DNA from: Pardosa pseudoannulata
Taxonomy: Eukaryota > Arthropoda > Arachnida > Araneae > Lycosidae
Direction of reading: 5' to 3'
Assembly: GCA_032207245.1 (NCBI GenBank)
Contig: CM063502.1
Location: 63,677,544-63,741,543, forward strand
DNA: 64,000 bases
Below the pieces are notes generated by a model. It was not told the origin of the DNA, ran no database searches, and was given only the letters and a program-made list of their open reading frames with translations. Positions 48,434-58,987 of the stretch are shown piece by piece; the stretch's first letter is position 1; every line of letters begins with the position of its first letter. Made by a program: the position numbers and the translations under genes.

Positions 48434-48960
48434 TTGCAAATCAACATATTTTCACTGATTATTTTGCCATTTCCTTTCCAGGTAAACAAACAAACAAAAA
48501 AAATGTTAAATATTGCTTTTTGTTATATTTTTAAAAATTTTTTTGATACTTTGAACAATCAACGAGATTCCGACCGTTCCGAGCAATCATTTTTTTTTTA
48601 TCTCGATATTCACCCAAAACACCATACGCCTCCTATATTAGTAGAAGATATGAACAAGAAAGCAGCAAGTCATCGAAACACATCAACACTTGCTCATATC
48701 ACTGATTATTGCAAGGTCAAGCAATCATTGATATATCCAGATATTGTTCCTATAAACCAGTGCGCAGGTGCGGCAATAACGAGCAGGTGCTGCCAATTGC
48801 GAGCTGTGGAATTTCCGGTCTTGACCCAAGTGCTTCGTTATCAAGTTATTGGGATATACTACCAAAAACCTTAAGAGACGTGATAATCTTCAAAAACTAA
48901 TTTTCTCGCTTGTGTTTGTATCAAGTACACAGGTAAATACGGGAAGCAGACGTCTAACGA
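48434..48960 (+). other. unassigned open region inside the hAT-type element
   Basis: A 146-codon frame includes THRNTSTLAHITDYCKVKQS-like sequence, too degraded to place. If it is the old transposase it has lost all diagnostic motifs. Confidence 0.25.
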
Positions 48961-49161
48961 AGGCAATAACTTGAAAAAAAATTACTTTATATGGAATATT
49001 TAGGATGCCTTTTGGCGATCTAAGTTATCGCACGTGAGGGAATAATAGTATCGCCGATGGGGATATATCGACAGAACAGAATTTTAATATTGTTATCGCG
49101 ATACTTACATTATATCAATATTTAGCGATATATCTATAAATGATCCAGCCCTACTCATCAC

Positions 49162-49330
49162 TACAGGAATACAGATTTCTTGTCTCGATTATCAAGTACT
49201 TCTAAAGAATTAAAAGTAAAGTATAACATCACAATATTTAATATGACGCAAATTTGAAATTCTACCAGTAACGGAACAGAATACCTGGGCAGATAAGATT
49301 TAATCCAAGTTTAAAGGCAACATGTTATCT
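49162..49330 (+). pseudogene. Ty3/gypsy element 2, end of RNase H
   Basis: NTDFLSRLSSTSKELKVKYN matches the (N-A-D)-x-L-S-R-L end of gypsy RNase H and the start of the linker to integrase. It continues the segment that ends at 46067. Integrase is not seen. Confidence 0.7.
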
Positions 49331-50056
49331 TGTGCTCATTAATGAAAAAAAAAATAGGAGGATGCTCTCAATATTGGATATTAAATAATTTGATGTGTCT
49401 AGAAAATCGCAGGTTTAGATGTTAGATTAGATAGAATTCAGCTTTGTAATTAAGATATCTAGTGTGTTGGAACTCTACCTGGCCGAAGAAATCCAGATCA
49501 TTTTAAGATGGTAACTAAATTATTCAAAAGGAAAAGAAACTTAAAAGAATTTGATAAAAAGCAAGAATTAATTTAAAAATAATTAACAAATTTTCAGATA
49601 CAAACAGTAGCAGCATATAAATATCGAGAAAAAATAAAAGGTATATCGATTATTGCATACTTAATTTAGAAACACAATTAAAAGGAATTTAAAAGTTAAA
49701 TATATCTTTATTAATATAAAAGCCACTTATTTTATGCTTAAAAACTTAAAAATAATTTAAAATACGCAATAAAATTCGAAATTTAAATTAAATATAATAA
49801 AATTGAAAATTAATTACAAGTCTTTTAAATTTAAAATTATAAGTTTAGACATAATATATTGTCTAAATTTAAATATCTTATGGCTAAACTTAATAAGATA
49901 TTTCTAAAATAGCTTAATTTTAGTCAATAGATTATACCACTACATTGAAAATAATTTTAGACTGTTGCTTTCTAATTCAAGCCCTCTGACCATGTGATGT
50001 TTCGACGGTGCTTCGCTATCGTACCCGCGGAATACCAGGCGCCTAGAACACCTGGT
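49331..50056. other. AT-rich DNA, no feature
   Basis: Nothing recognisable. Confidence 0.45.

Positions 50057-50136
<80 letters not shown>
50057..50136. repeat. (GA)n microsatellite
   Basis: About 80 bp of GA with one GC interruption. The serine/leucine frame across it is an artefact. Confidence 0.97.
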
Positions 50137-50139
<3 letters not shown>

Positions 50140-50569
50140 ATGGGAGAGATAGAGAGTATTTGTAGGCATATTTGAGCGGTTAGAAGAAAGGGGAAGAAAA
50201 AAACAATTAAAAGGGGAAGTTTTCTGAGTATATATGGGATGGGATTGACTCATTTCCATTTGATGAAAAACATAGTGAATAGAAAGAGAGAGTAAGTTCA
50301 AATTTCTAATTAAAATCAGATCATTCTTTAAGAAATGATATGTATATATTTATTTGTGTTTTATTTTAATCAAGAAAGAAAAATTTAAATTATCGGGACT
50401 AAATATAAGAAACTTTGCTTTTCCCCCCTTTTTGTAATTCAGACTCCGTGGCGCCTCCCTTTTTTTTTTTTCCCATTTTTCCACTTTTCCTTTATTTCAC
50501 GGTGCTCTTCCTTTCCTTCGTTTATTTACTTCTTCCATTTCTTTTTTTTTTTCTCAACTTTTACGAAGT

Positions 50570-50850
50570 TATGTAACGACGGAACGAATTGCTCTCATCA
50601 TCTCTTCACTGTTTTGAAAAAAGTTGTTGGCTATTTATCGGCGGTACGGGTGTTTGAGAGTTATCAGCCAATAAGAGCGCTTTCCCACTTACCTACAAGA
50701 CAACGTCCGTATCGGTCGGTATATTTACCGACCGATGCAACGACAAAACGGTATCGTGTCGTCTAGAAAACAGTTTTTCCACTCTAACGATATCGTTACC
50801 CGACACAATGAAAATTTCTAATCGTTTCATTTAAAGATGGCGGTAAACTT
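50570..50850 (+). promoter_or_regulatory. GC-richer promoter-like patch
   Basis: Contains CAGCCAATAAGAGCGC (CCAAT box), a perfect inverted repeat with 10-bp arms TCGGTCGGTA/TACCGACCGA (50712-50735), and AAGATGGCGG (50834-50843), the YY1-type initiator motif that often spans a start codon. The ATG in it opens only 11 codons unless GCG|GTAAAC is a splice donor. Part of the patch is repeated in inverted form at 52860-52915. Confidence 0.4.
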
Positions 50851-51460
50851 GAGCAAGTTTTATATTGACTAAAGTAGTCACTTTTATAGACTTAGTACAA
50901 CAATCATTGTTAGAAAAGTAAATTTTAACGCTGTTTCATTACTCACATTTTAAAAATATTGGATGTTAATACGAAGCACCAATTTCTTATATTTTTTCTA
51001 TCGGTGGTATGTTACTGATACTTTGGCTCCGCCTCTTTTTTTTGGGATAAGGTCAATTTAACATTATGAACAACTATTAACACATTTACCAGATCATTTT
51101 TTTTCTTTAATAACTTTACCTCTTTAAATTTATTAAACAATCTTAAATCAAAATTTGATACACTCAGTAATTTGATTTCAAAAGCAACAGTATGTGATAA
51201 ATGAACTTATTAAATATTGCACTTGAACTTACTATAACACATGAGAAATTCAAACAGTAATAATAGCAAATCTAAGATAAATTGCATTTTATGATCAAGC
51301 TTAATTTGATATTGATGTGAAAGCAAGTGAGAATAACATAGCATTAAAATCTGAGCAGAATGTGTAAATTTAATGCGTAAGAAATGTAAGCATTTAAATA
51401 TTATATTAATAATGTATTTAAAAATAAAGTCATGTAACAACTGTGTTACAAAAAATATAT
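50851..51460. other. AT-rich DNA, no feature
   Basis: Nothing recognisable. Confidence 0.45.
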
Positions 51461-52624
51461 ATGTTACGGCCAAAGCTCAAAGTTCAACCAGTTCCTGAAT
51501 TAGGCAGGCCAAATTGCCTCACAATGACTGGTCAATGTCCGATCTTTCCTTGATTTCGGGGTTTGGCCAGCCAATTCGGGAACTGGCAGGAGGCGATCGG
51601 CCAAAGCGAGAAGAAAAAGGTCATGAGCAAATTTGGGGTGTTAGTATACATCGTAATGCTAATGATAATCACATTATAGCTGTCACAGAGGAGTTTTCCG
51701 GCGAATCCGCCCCTCTTAGTCGCCTATGATCGTCCTATGAAACAAAGGCCAAGGTGGTACGGTAGCCCTAGGTGGGCTGTAGTCTGAAGGGAGAAGTTTT
51801 AGTGAGTGAGGATCTCATAGTACCAGACACCTTCTGGTCTCATAGAAATTTTCCATCTCTTGGAAAAAACAACAACAACAACAACAAAAAGGTAATCACG
51901 TTACTACTGAATTAGTTTATTGCAGAAAATTATCAGTATCATCACTTGTTACAACAAGATGAACTTTTATGACATTTCGAATTGCACAGCAGTTTGTTAT
52001 TTTTACGTCTGCAGCCCAACATACTACGTTCGTCAGGAGAAGCCATGGGAAAAAAATCTATAGAAAAACAATATGATACTCTCAAATCACGCGGCGATCC
52101 CTTTCGTGGTTTAGCAGTTAATGTACATATATAAGTATTAAATGAAACTAAAGAATCTAACATAAATAAGAAACACCTATTTAATCAACACTTTAAGTGC
52201 CCAAACTTTTATCAGGTGTAAAGAAAAGTTTTCACTATATATTGCTTGAAATTAACTGATTAAACAGTTTTAATAGTGCTTACATTTAAGAAAAAAATTT
52301 AATAGATTTATAGGATGTTCCCACAGGGGAACAATGTTTGGAAAGCATGTACAAGTTCTTGAAACTGAGTTTTATCCACAGTTTAACAAAAAAAAAAAAA
52401 AAAAGAATATTGAAATGGCTTACCTGTCCGGGGAGACCATACTCGAACTCAGCACATCGAACATTGGCCATGGAGTTCCAGGCTCTTCGGGAAGTGGCCA
52501 GCCAAAGTCGCATATACGCTATTTTTTTCCAGTACATCTGATATTGGCCACAAGCCCCGGCCAATGTGTGGTTTGGCCGGCCAATTCGGGAACTAGCCGA
52601 ACTTCGGGCTTTGGCCATAACATA
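51461..52624. mobile_element. long-TIR DNA element (MITE-like), superfamily unknown
   Basis: About 55 bp of imperfect inverted repeat: left ATGTTACGGCCAAAGC, right (other strand) ATGTTATGGCCAAAGC, continuing with AGTTC(C/C)(T/C)GAATT and GGCCAAA blocks. GGCCAGCCAATTCGGGAACT recurs inside near 51565 and near both ends. No transposase. The flanks are TA-rich, so the target duplication is not readable. Confidence 0.75.
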
Positions 52625-53230
52625 TAATTTATTAATCCAAAGCAAACATCGTGAGTAGCGATAGCTCTCAAAATGTCAGACTAATTCAAAAGGAATAGCG
52701 CGTGCGGAACGACAAAACTTCCCGATAAACAATATGGGCTGTTCAAAAACGTCAAAATCTTCATTGAATCAGTTGGTGGGAAAGCGAATAGCTCATCTTA
52801 GTGCATTTTACGTGCGCCGATGTCGGAGAACGACAGTCGTCTAAGATTTATCTCTGTCCTGTCGGTAAGTGGAAAAGTGCTCTATCGGTCAATAAAGTGT
52901 CAAACCTGAAGATGTCCCAGAAGTTTCTGTTTACTGTAGCGTCAGGAAGTGTTTTATTAATATTTTTTATTTTAATTTCATTTTTATTTATTTATTTAGT
53001 TTTCGTTTAATCTGTTTCTGATCCCCAGAAGGGAGAAAGAAGCGCTCCGTTTCCTCACGCTCGAAAATTGGCTATCACATCCAGAACCGAATTCTTTTTA
53101 AGATTAGGCCTAAAGCCTTATACAGTGACATTTCTCGGGAATAATGCGTATTCAAGACATAATAAACTACATCAAATGAAATATTGGATTGTTATTTGTT
53201 AAACGGTGTTTTAACACTTCCCGTGAAATA
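52625..53230. other. GC-richer DNA without a recognised gene
   Basis: 52860-52915 is an inverted counterpart of 50650-50700 (CTTTTCCACTTACC against CTTTCCCACTTACC). No accepted coding exon. Confidence 0.4.
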
Positions 53231-53235
53231 GTATC

Positions 53236-53400
53236 TATATAAATAAAGAGGAGTGTCTGTAAACACGATTGAACCGAATCGAAGAAAGCTATATGCATAA
53301 AATTTAATACAAGGGTTTTTCATGACACCGTGCGAAACTTCTCGGAGCTTTTCAAAATAGAATTAGTTTTTGTTTATAAATAAACAATCCTTTCATAGGT
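53236..53400 (+). mobile_element. possible Helitron 5' end fragment
   Basis: TATATAAATAAAGAGGAGTG then TCTGTAAACACGATTGAACC resembles the start of arthropod Helitrons in layout (TA-rich flank, TCTGT-type start, GAACCGAATCG). No matching 3' end nearby. Confidence 0.3.
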
Positions 53401-53495
53401 TTTTCAGGACCGAAACGTCCGATACCTTTAGCCGTTGTGTAGCATAAAAGTAGACCCCAATGTTCCAAAATCCAACTAGTTACAAACCTCTAAGT

Positions 53496-54440
53496 CAGTG
53501 ATTCTCAACCTTTTTTTTTTTGTCACGGCACACTTTTAACGATTTCAAAACGAGGCGTCACACAAAGAAAAAGATAAGTTAAAAGTTTTTTTACTTACCT
53601 ATAATATACTGTGTAAAATAGTTTATGATAATAATTTTGAATTAAAATGAAACAATATGCACTACAAAAATAACAGTAAGTTTATTAAGAGATTAATTAC
53701 AAGTTTATAATAAGAATACTTTTAATGCAAAATTTGAGTTTGAAGTTTTTTGATAAAGGAACGAAAACTTTCAGAATTCTCATATGTAATATCTTCCAAT
53801 AAACACGATCTTGCACAGTAATAATACATACTTATAGTATGCATTTTGTTGTGCGATGTCAGCTTTAAATTGTTATTGCCAGATAATCAGACAAGCTACT
53901 ACATTTCTTGATTGTACTACAAGAAGTTTTCTCCTCTTACGATGTCGATACATCACTCAACTATTTCTAGAAATAAAAATTTTCCTAGCTTGTCAAAAAT
54001 TTTAAATGGAAAATAAAAATCGAAAAATATACATTTCTAAAAATTTGGCGGCACACTTCAAGAATATGGCGGCACAAAAATGTGTCATTGAAATAATGAT
54101 GCAGAACTAGTCAAGAGGTAAATTAAACTTTGGGAGGGTAAACTTACAATTATCATTTATTAAGGAATTTACGATCAAATTTTATTAATTTAGTGATGTA
54201 AGATAACAAAATCAACAAAAGACTCAGAAATGATAGAGGAAATGACATTTGGAAGACCATAAGGAAACATTCCATAATGAAATTTGAAGTTTTATCTGCT
54301 TATATTTGTTTCACCACTAAACTATTTTTTGAAATAAAATTTTCCTCGCTGGTTGAACATTTCGAGTGTAAATTAAAAATCGAAAAATAGACATTTCTAA
54401 AATTTGGCGGCACACTTCAAGACTTTGGCGAGAATCACTG
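53496..54440. mobile_element. hAT-type MITE (CAGTGATTCTC ends)
   Basis: Starts CAGTGATTCTCAACCTTTTT and ends GGCGAGAATCACTG. The wording (GTCACGGCACACTTTTAACG; GGCGGCACACTTCAAGA twice) is that of the widespread TGCCGCGGCACAC-type hAT MITEs of animals. The flanks share TAAGT, a worn 8-bp duplication. Confidence 0.75.
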
Positions 54441-54519
54441 CTTTTAAGTCAGAAGTGAATTCGAACCCACTGGTTCAGATACCAAAAGGAAGAGCACCCT
54501 ATCGATCATCGCCCTGAAA

Positions 54520-54845
54520 TTTTATTGCGATGATCTCATCTTCAACCAACTTGATTGGTCTGGGCTAGACAATCACCGGCTGCAAACAAGGGAGTCTCCG
54601 GAATTTCGTGTCGGCGAAAGATCTAACGCCGCGGCGACCCCTTTGAAGACTTGTGCCACCGATGATCACCTTTCTTGGTTGTCTGCTGGGCGCCCGGTTG
54701 TCTGCCCTGTTGTTCCGCTACCTGTAGGACACAAAAGTTTAGCCATCGTGGTGCCAGGGAAACAACTCCTTTGTCTCCACATACACGAAGTATATTTCTC
54801 AAACTCTTTCGAGAAACAAAGTCTTTGTGAAAGAGGCAAGCCGTT

Positions 54846-54848
<3 letters not shown>
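54520..54848. repeat. LTR 3' fragment related to 46844-47951
   Basis: TTCAACCAACTTGATTGGTC, GGCTAGACAATCACCGGC, TAGGACACAAAAGT and the end CCGTTACA match the last third of the solo LTR. The left part is missing; the right end runs straight into (TA)n. Confidence 0.85.

Positions 54849-54901
<53 letters not shown>
54848..54901. repeat. (TA)n microsatellite
   Basis: Begins at the last base of the LTR fragment. Confidence 0.95.
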
Positions 54902-54902
<1 letters not shown>

Positions 54903-55050
54903 GTATAATATTCCAGAGATTCTAAAAATATATAGTTTTTATAGTTTTCTACCATTGAAATCTTTAAAATTTTAAATTTAGAGCTTTTTTTTCCTTTTTT
55001 AGTACCATTTGTTATCATTACCACATGTTTCAAATTTGGCTCATTGTGTA

Positions 55051-55098
<48 letters not shown>

Positions 55099-55099
55099 T
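55051..55099. repeat. (ATT)n microsatellite
   Basis: About 16 trinucleotide units. Confidence 0.97.
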
Positions 55100-55204
55100 T
55101 ACCTCTAGCGAACCAAAAATTATTTATGTAAGCAACATATAATTTTTAATGCAACTCTGAATATTCGAATATTGTGTACATTATGATTACTAAAGAATTA
55201 AAAG

Positions 55205-55631
55205 TGGTATGCAGTTTTTTTTATGGCCAAACTTCAAACTGCAGGCTCAGGTGGAGTGTGCAAGCGCCGGAGGAAAAGTATTGTCAGAAGAGAATATAGA
55301 ATAGGGATTGTATTATCACGTGGACTAAGAGCTTCGAAAGCGAAACTAACGTGGATGGATCAAATCTCGTGGGCCTAAAGGAAAAATAAGCTGGATGCAA
55401 TTTTGAACTCCGTATCAATGAACTTCATCCGCTTTTATTTAATGAGAGCAGGAGAATTTTGTGAGGTAACATACGTAACTCTGGGCAGTAGTTCCGACAC
55501 TCAAGGTAGTTCTAAGCTGTCCCACCCTGCGGAACTACCGTGGCTGATCGTGTTCAGAAAATGTATAAAAGTCATCCTAGCTGAAAGCGTCCACTGTCAA
55601 CTTAATATTTCTCTAAATAATCTCTAAACTT
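55205..55631. other. unassigned, less AT-rich segment
   Basis: Coding-like composition, but no frame over 75 codons and no recognisable motif. May be debris of a transposase or gene. Confidence 0.3.
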
Positions 55632-55658
55632 TTAATGTCCTTAAGCAATTCGAATTGG

Positions 55659-55772
55659 TGAATTATCTAGGAGGTTATCTATGGTGAATTTATCTAGGAG
55701 GTTATCTATAGTGAATTTATCTAGGAGGTTATCTATGGTGAATTTATCTGGGTTATCTATGGTGAATTTTCA
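55659..55772. repeat. 28-bp minisatellite
   Basis: TGAATTTATCTAGGAGGTTA plus TCTATGG repeated four times (the last unit shortened), nested in the first satellite unit. Confidence 0.9.
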
Positions 55773-56299
55773 GTTAAATATTCCGGGAATTATCTAGAAA
55801 ACTTTTGATACCACAAAATGAAAAGAAATAGTAAGGTGGATTAATACTCAATAAAATTTTATTTTTTTCTAAATAATTAGTGTTTTAAGTAATTTTACTT
55901 TGAAAATGAGGAATGTTAACATTCATTCCGACTTTATAATACGTACGCAATTTTTGACGTTCGTTAGCAATTTGAATAAGTGAATTTTCCGGGAATTGTC
56001 TAGAAAACATCTGATACCACAAAACCAATAAAACAAATTTGATAATATTCAGTGAAATTTTCCTTTTTTTAAATAATTTATTTTTCAAAGTTATGCAGCT
56101 ATGAAAATGACGCCTGATAAAAGGTATAAGACACCTTAATATTTACATATATTTTTATGTTCGTAAGCAACTCATATTGGTGAATTTTCCGGAAATTTTC
56201 TAGAAAACTCTAGATATCCCAAAATCAAAATAGAGGGGTTGATTTAAATTCAGTAAATTATTTCTTTTTGTAAGTAATTAGATTTTTAAGAAACTGCCA

Positions 56300-56445
56300 G
56301 ATTGTAAAGTGGTTAGTTTATTGTAACCCACTCGGTGGGCTCGGATTCGATTCAAGAGTAAAGCTTAGATGCATTTTTGCTGTCTGTTCGTAAGGATCCA
56401 AGCTGCCTTACCTATATGGTGCTCCCACAATAAAAAAAACAACAA
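56300..56445 (+). repeat. tRNA-like SINE of a further family
   Basis: Box A-like TAAAGTGGTTAG and box B-like CGGATTCGATTC, then TCCAAGCTGCCTTACCTATA and an A-rich tail. It interrupts a satellite unit. Confidence 0.55.
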
Positions 56446-57847
56446 AATCCATCAGTATGGGGAATACTATTGACAAAGGCAAGTGCTCCTCACTGAGAAA
56501 AAAAAGTTTTTTTTAGGTTATACTTTGAAAATGAGATCTGTTTAATGGTATTAGACTTTTTAACATTTACTCAAATTTTAGTGTCAGTAAGCTATTCCAA
56601 TGAATGGATTTACCGAGAATTATCTAGAAAACATCTGATACCACAAAATTAAAAGAAAAATTGATTAACATTCAGTAAAAGCTTTATTTTTAAAAAATAA
56701 TTTTTTTAAAGTTATACAACTTTGAAAATGACTAATACTAAAAGGCATCTGACTGTTTAATATTTTTGTAATTTTTTTTATGTCCATAAGCAATTTGAAA
56801 TGGTGGATCTTCAAGGAATTAGCTGGAAAACGTTCGTTATCTAAAATCAAAAGAAAGAGGTAATTAACATTCAGTAAAATTTTCATCTTTAAAAATTAAT
56901 TTTTTTTAAAGTTATACAACTTTGTAAATGACTACTACTAAAAGACATGTGACTCCTTAATATTTATGCAATTTTTTTTAATGTCCATAAGCAATTTAAA
57001 ATGGTGGATCTTCAGGGAATTAGCTCGAAAACGTTCGTTATCTAAAATCCAAAGAAAGAGATGATTAACATTCAGTAAAATTCTCATTTTTAAAAATTAA
57101 CTTTTTTAAAGTTATGCAACTTTGAAAATGACTAATACTAAAAAGCATCTGAGTCTTTAATATTTTTGCAATTTTTTTTTAATGTTCATAAGCAATTTGA
57201 AATGGTGGATCTTCAGGGAATTAGCTAGAAAACATCGTTATCTAAAATCAAAAGAAAGAGGTAGATTAACACTGAGTACAATTTTCATTTTTAAAAATTA
57301 ATTTTTTTTAAAGTTATACAACTTTGAAAATGACTAATACTAAAAGGCATCTGACTGTTTAATATTTTTGTAATTTTTTCTTATGTCCATAAGCAATTTG
57401 AAATGGTGGATCTTCAGGGAATTAGCTAGTAAGCGTTCGTTATCTAAAATCAAAAGAAAGAGGTAATTAACATTCAGTAAAATTTTCATCTTTAAAAATT
57501 AATTTTTTTTAAAGTTATACAACTTTGTAAATGACTACTACTAAAAGACATGTGACTCCTTAATATTTATGCAATTTTTTTTAATGTCCATAAGCAATTT
57601 AAAATGGTGGATCTTCAGGGAATTAGCTCGAAAACGTTCGTTATCTAAAATCCAAAGAAAGAGATGATTAACATTCAGTAAAATTCTCATTTTTAAAAAT
57701 TAACTTTTTTAAAGTTATGCAACTTTGAAAATGACTAATACTAAAAAGCATCTGAGTCTTTAATATTTTTGTAATTTTTTCTTATGTCCATAAGCAATTT
57801 GAAATGGTGGATCTTCAGGGAATTAGCTAGTAAGCGTTCGTTATCTA

Positions 57848-57852
<5 letters not shown>

Positions 57853-57883
<31 letters not shown>
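57853..57883. repeat. poly(A) tract
   Basis: 31 A residues inside a satellite unit where neighbours read CAAAAGAAAGAG; a local expansion. Confidence 0.95.
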
Positions 57884-57884
<1 letters not shown>

Positions 57885-58235
57885 TTAACATTCAGTAAAA
57901 TTTTTCTTTTTAAAAATTAATTTTTTTTTAAAGTTATACAACTTTGAAAATGACTACTATTATAAGGCTTCTGACTCCTTAATATTTTTGCAATTTTCTA
58001 ATGTCCATAAGCGATTTGAAATGGTGCATCTTCAGGGAATTAGCTAGAAAAAGTTTGTTATCTAAAATCAAAAGAATGAGGTATATTAACATTCAACAAT
58101 TTTTTTTTTCATTTTTCTAAATAGTTTTTAAGTCATGCAAGTTTGAAAATGAGATCTGTTAAATGGTATAAGATCCTTTAATATTTACGCAATTTTTGAT
58201 GTCTGTAACTAATTGGAATCGGTGAATCTTCATGG

Positions 58236-58454
58236 CATTGTGACACTCCCAGTGGCCGCTTTCGATTGGCTCAGGTCCGATTGGCTTCAGGTTACGTTCT
58301 TCAGTACAACCCAAATATTGCGGAAGAAATCTGCCAGGATCTCGCAAATGCAGTTTTACCCTCTGTTAGGGGGGAGAAGACTTATCGCATCAATTCCTTC
58401 ATCGTCGCGGACGTTCTGCAAGAACCTCTCATTGTTTCCAGAGGTCGAATCAAA
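58236..58454 (+). promoter_or_regulatory. possible promoter and 5' untranslated region
   Basis: Abrupt change from satellite to balanced composition. Two inverted CCAAT boxes (CGATTGGCTC and CGATTGGCTT) lie 20 bp apart near 58262-58286. No TATA box. The segment precedes the candidate exon at 58455. Confidence 0.35.
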
Positions 58455-58522
58455 ATGTGTGAACTCCACGTTTTTTGCGCGGTTATTATACTATTGGCGG
58501 TATTTTGCAGTACCATTCTGTG
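58455..58522 (+). CDS. candidate first exon encoding a signal peptide or anchor
   Basis: ATG in a favourable context (CAAAATG) begins MCELHVFCAVIILLAVFCST and continues ILW, a short N-region followed by an uninterrupted hydrophobic stretch, as in a signal peptide or type II membrane anchor. The exon would end at G|GTATGT (58522/58523), a good splice donor, in phase 2. The frame is also open upstream to 58266, so a longer exon is possible (YNPNIAEEICQDLANAVLPS and onward). I do not recognise the protein, and no following exon is found. Confidence 0.35.
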
Positions 58523-58987
58523 GTATGTAATTTCATTTTTGTATTACCTTTCGTAGCTTGAGCTAAATTTTAAGTCATTGTTAAGATTATTTCATTTTTA
58601 ATTCATCTTGATCTAATAAAAACGCGTAAAATATTTACAGTGAAGGCTATACTGTTAAAAAAAGAGAAGGTTCCCATATATTTATTATGGAAAGACACTT
58701 TAATTTAGAGAAATATGTGATGGAAAAGAAATTTATTTTCCTTGAAAATTTCATTTCTTAAAATGATATTTTATGATTTCTAAAATTACAGCTTGTTTGC
58801 ATGTAAAGTCCAACTGTAAGTTTAACGCTGTTAAGAGAGTTGGTTGAATTTCTCTCATAAGTTCATAATAGTTAAAATTTGATATATTAATCTATAAATA
58901 TTCAGGAATAATGTATGATTCAGGCGTTAATAAATTGGTAAAATGGAAGTTCTTTGATCATTGTTTAAAAATTTTTATATATAAAAT
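58523..58987. other. AT-rich DNA, possible intron
   Basis: No recognisable feature. Confidence 0.4.

Larger units (their letters stand above)
46076..49153. mobile_element. hAT-type element (TAGGGCTGGA ends) with nested insertions
   Basis: Inverted ends TAGGGCTGGA and TCCAGCCCTA, with flanking CTCATGAC (46068-46075) and CTCATCAC (49154-49161), an 8-bp duplication with one mismatch. Sub-terminal sequence is rich in ATATCG. The 3.1 kb include a SINE and a solo LTR, so the original element was under 2 kb. A frame at 48434-48874 is not convincingly transposase. Confidence 0.8.
55632..58215. repeat. satellite array, about 12 units of roughly 205 bp
   Basis: The marker CATAAGCAATTTGAAATGGT or a variant recurs at about 56785, 56990, 57190, 57395, 57592, 57795 and 58005; more diverged units lie at both edges (55640, 55962, 56160, 56585, 58200). 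Each unit also has TTTAAAGTTATACAACTTTG and AGGGAATTAGCT. The centre is homogeneous and the edges are diverged, as expected for unequal exchange. A SINE and a poly(A) tract interrupt it. Confidence 0.95.

Noticed and set aside
48434..48874. hAT transposase gene of the 46076-49153 element
   Set aside because: The position fits, but no catalytic or dimerisation motif can be seen in the frame.
49972..50301. 109-codon frame rich in serine/leucine
   Set aside because: Half of it is the (GA)n microsatellite.
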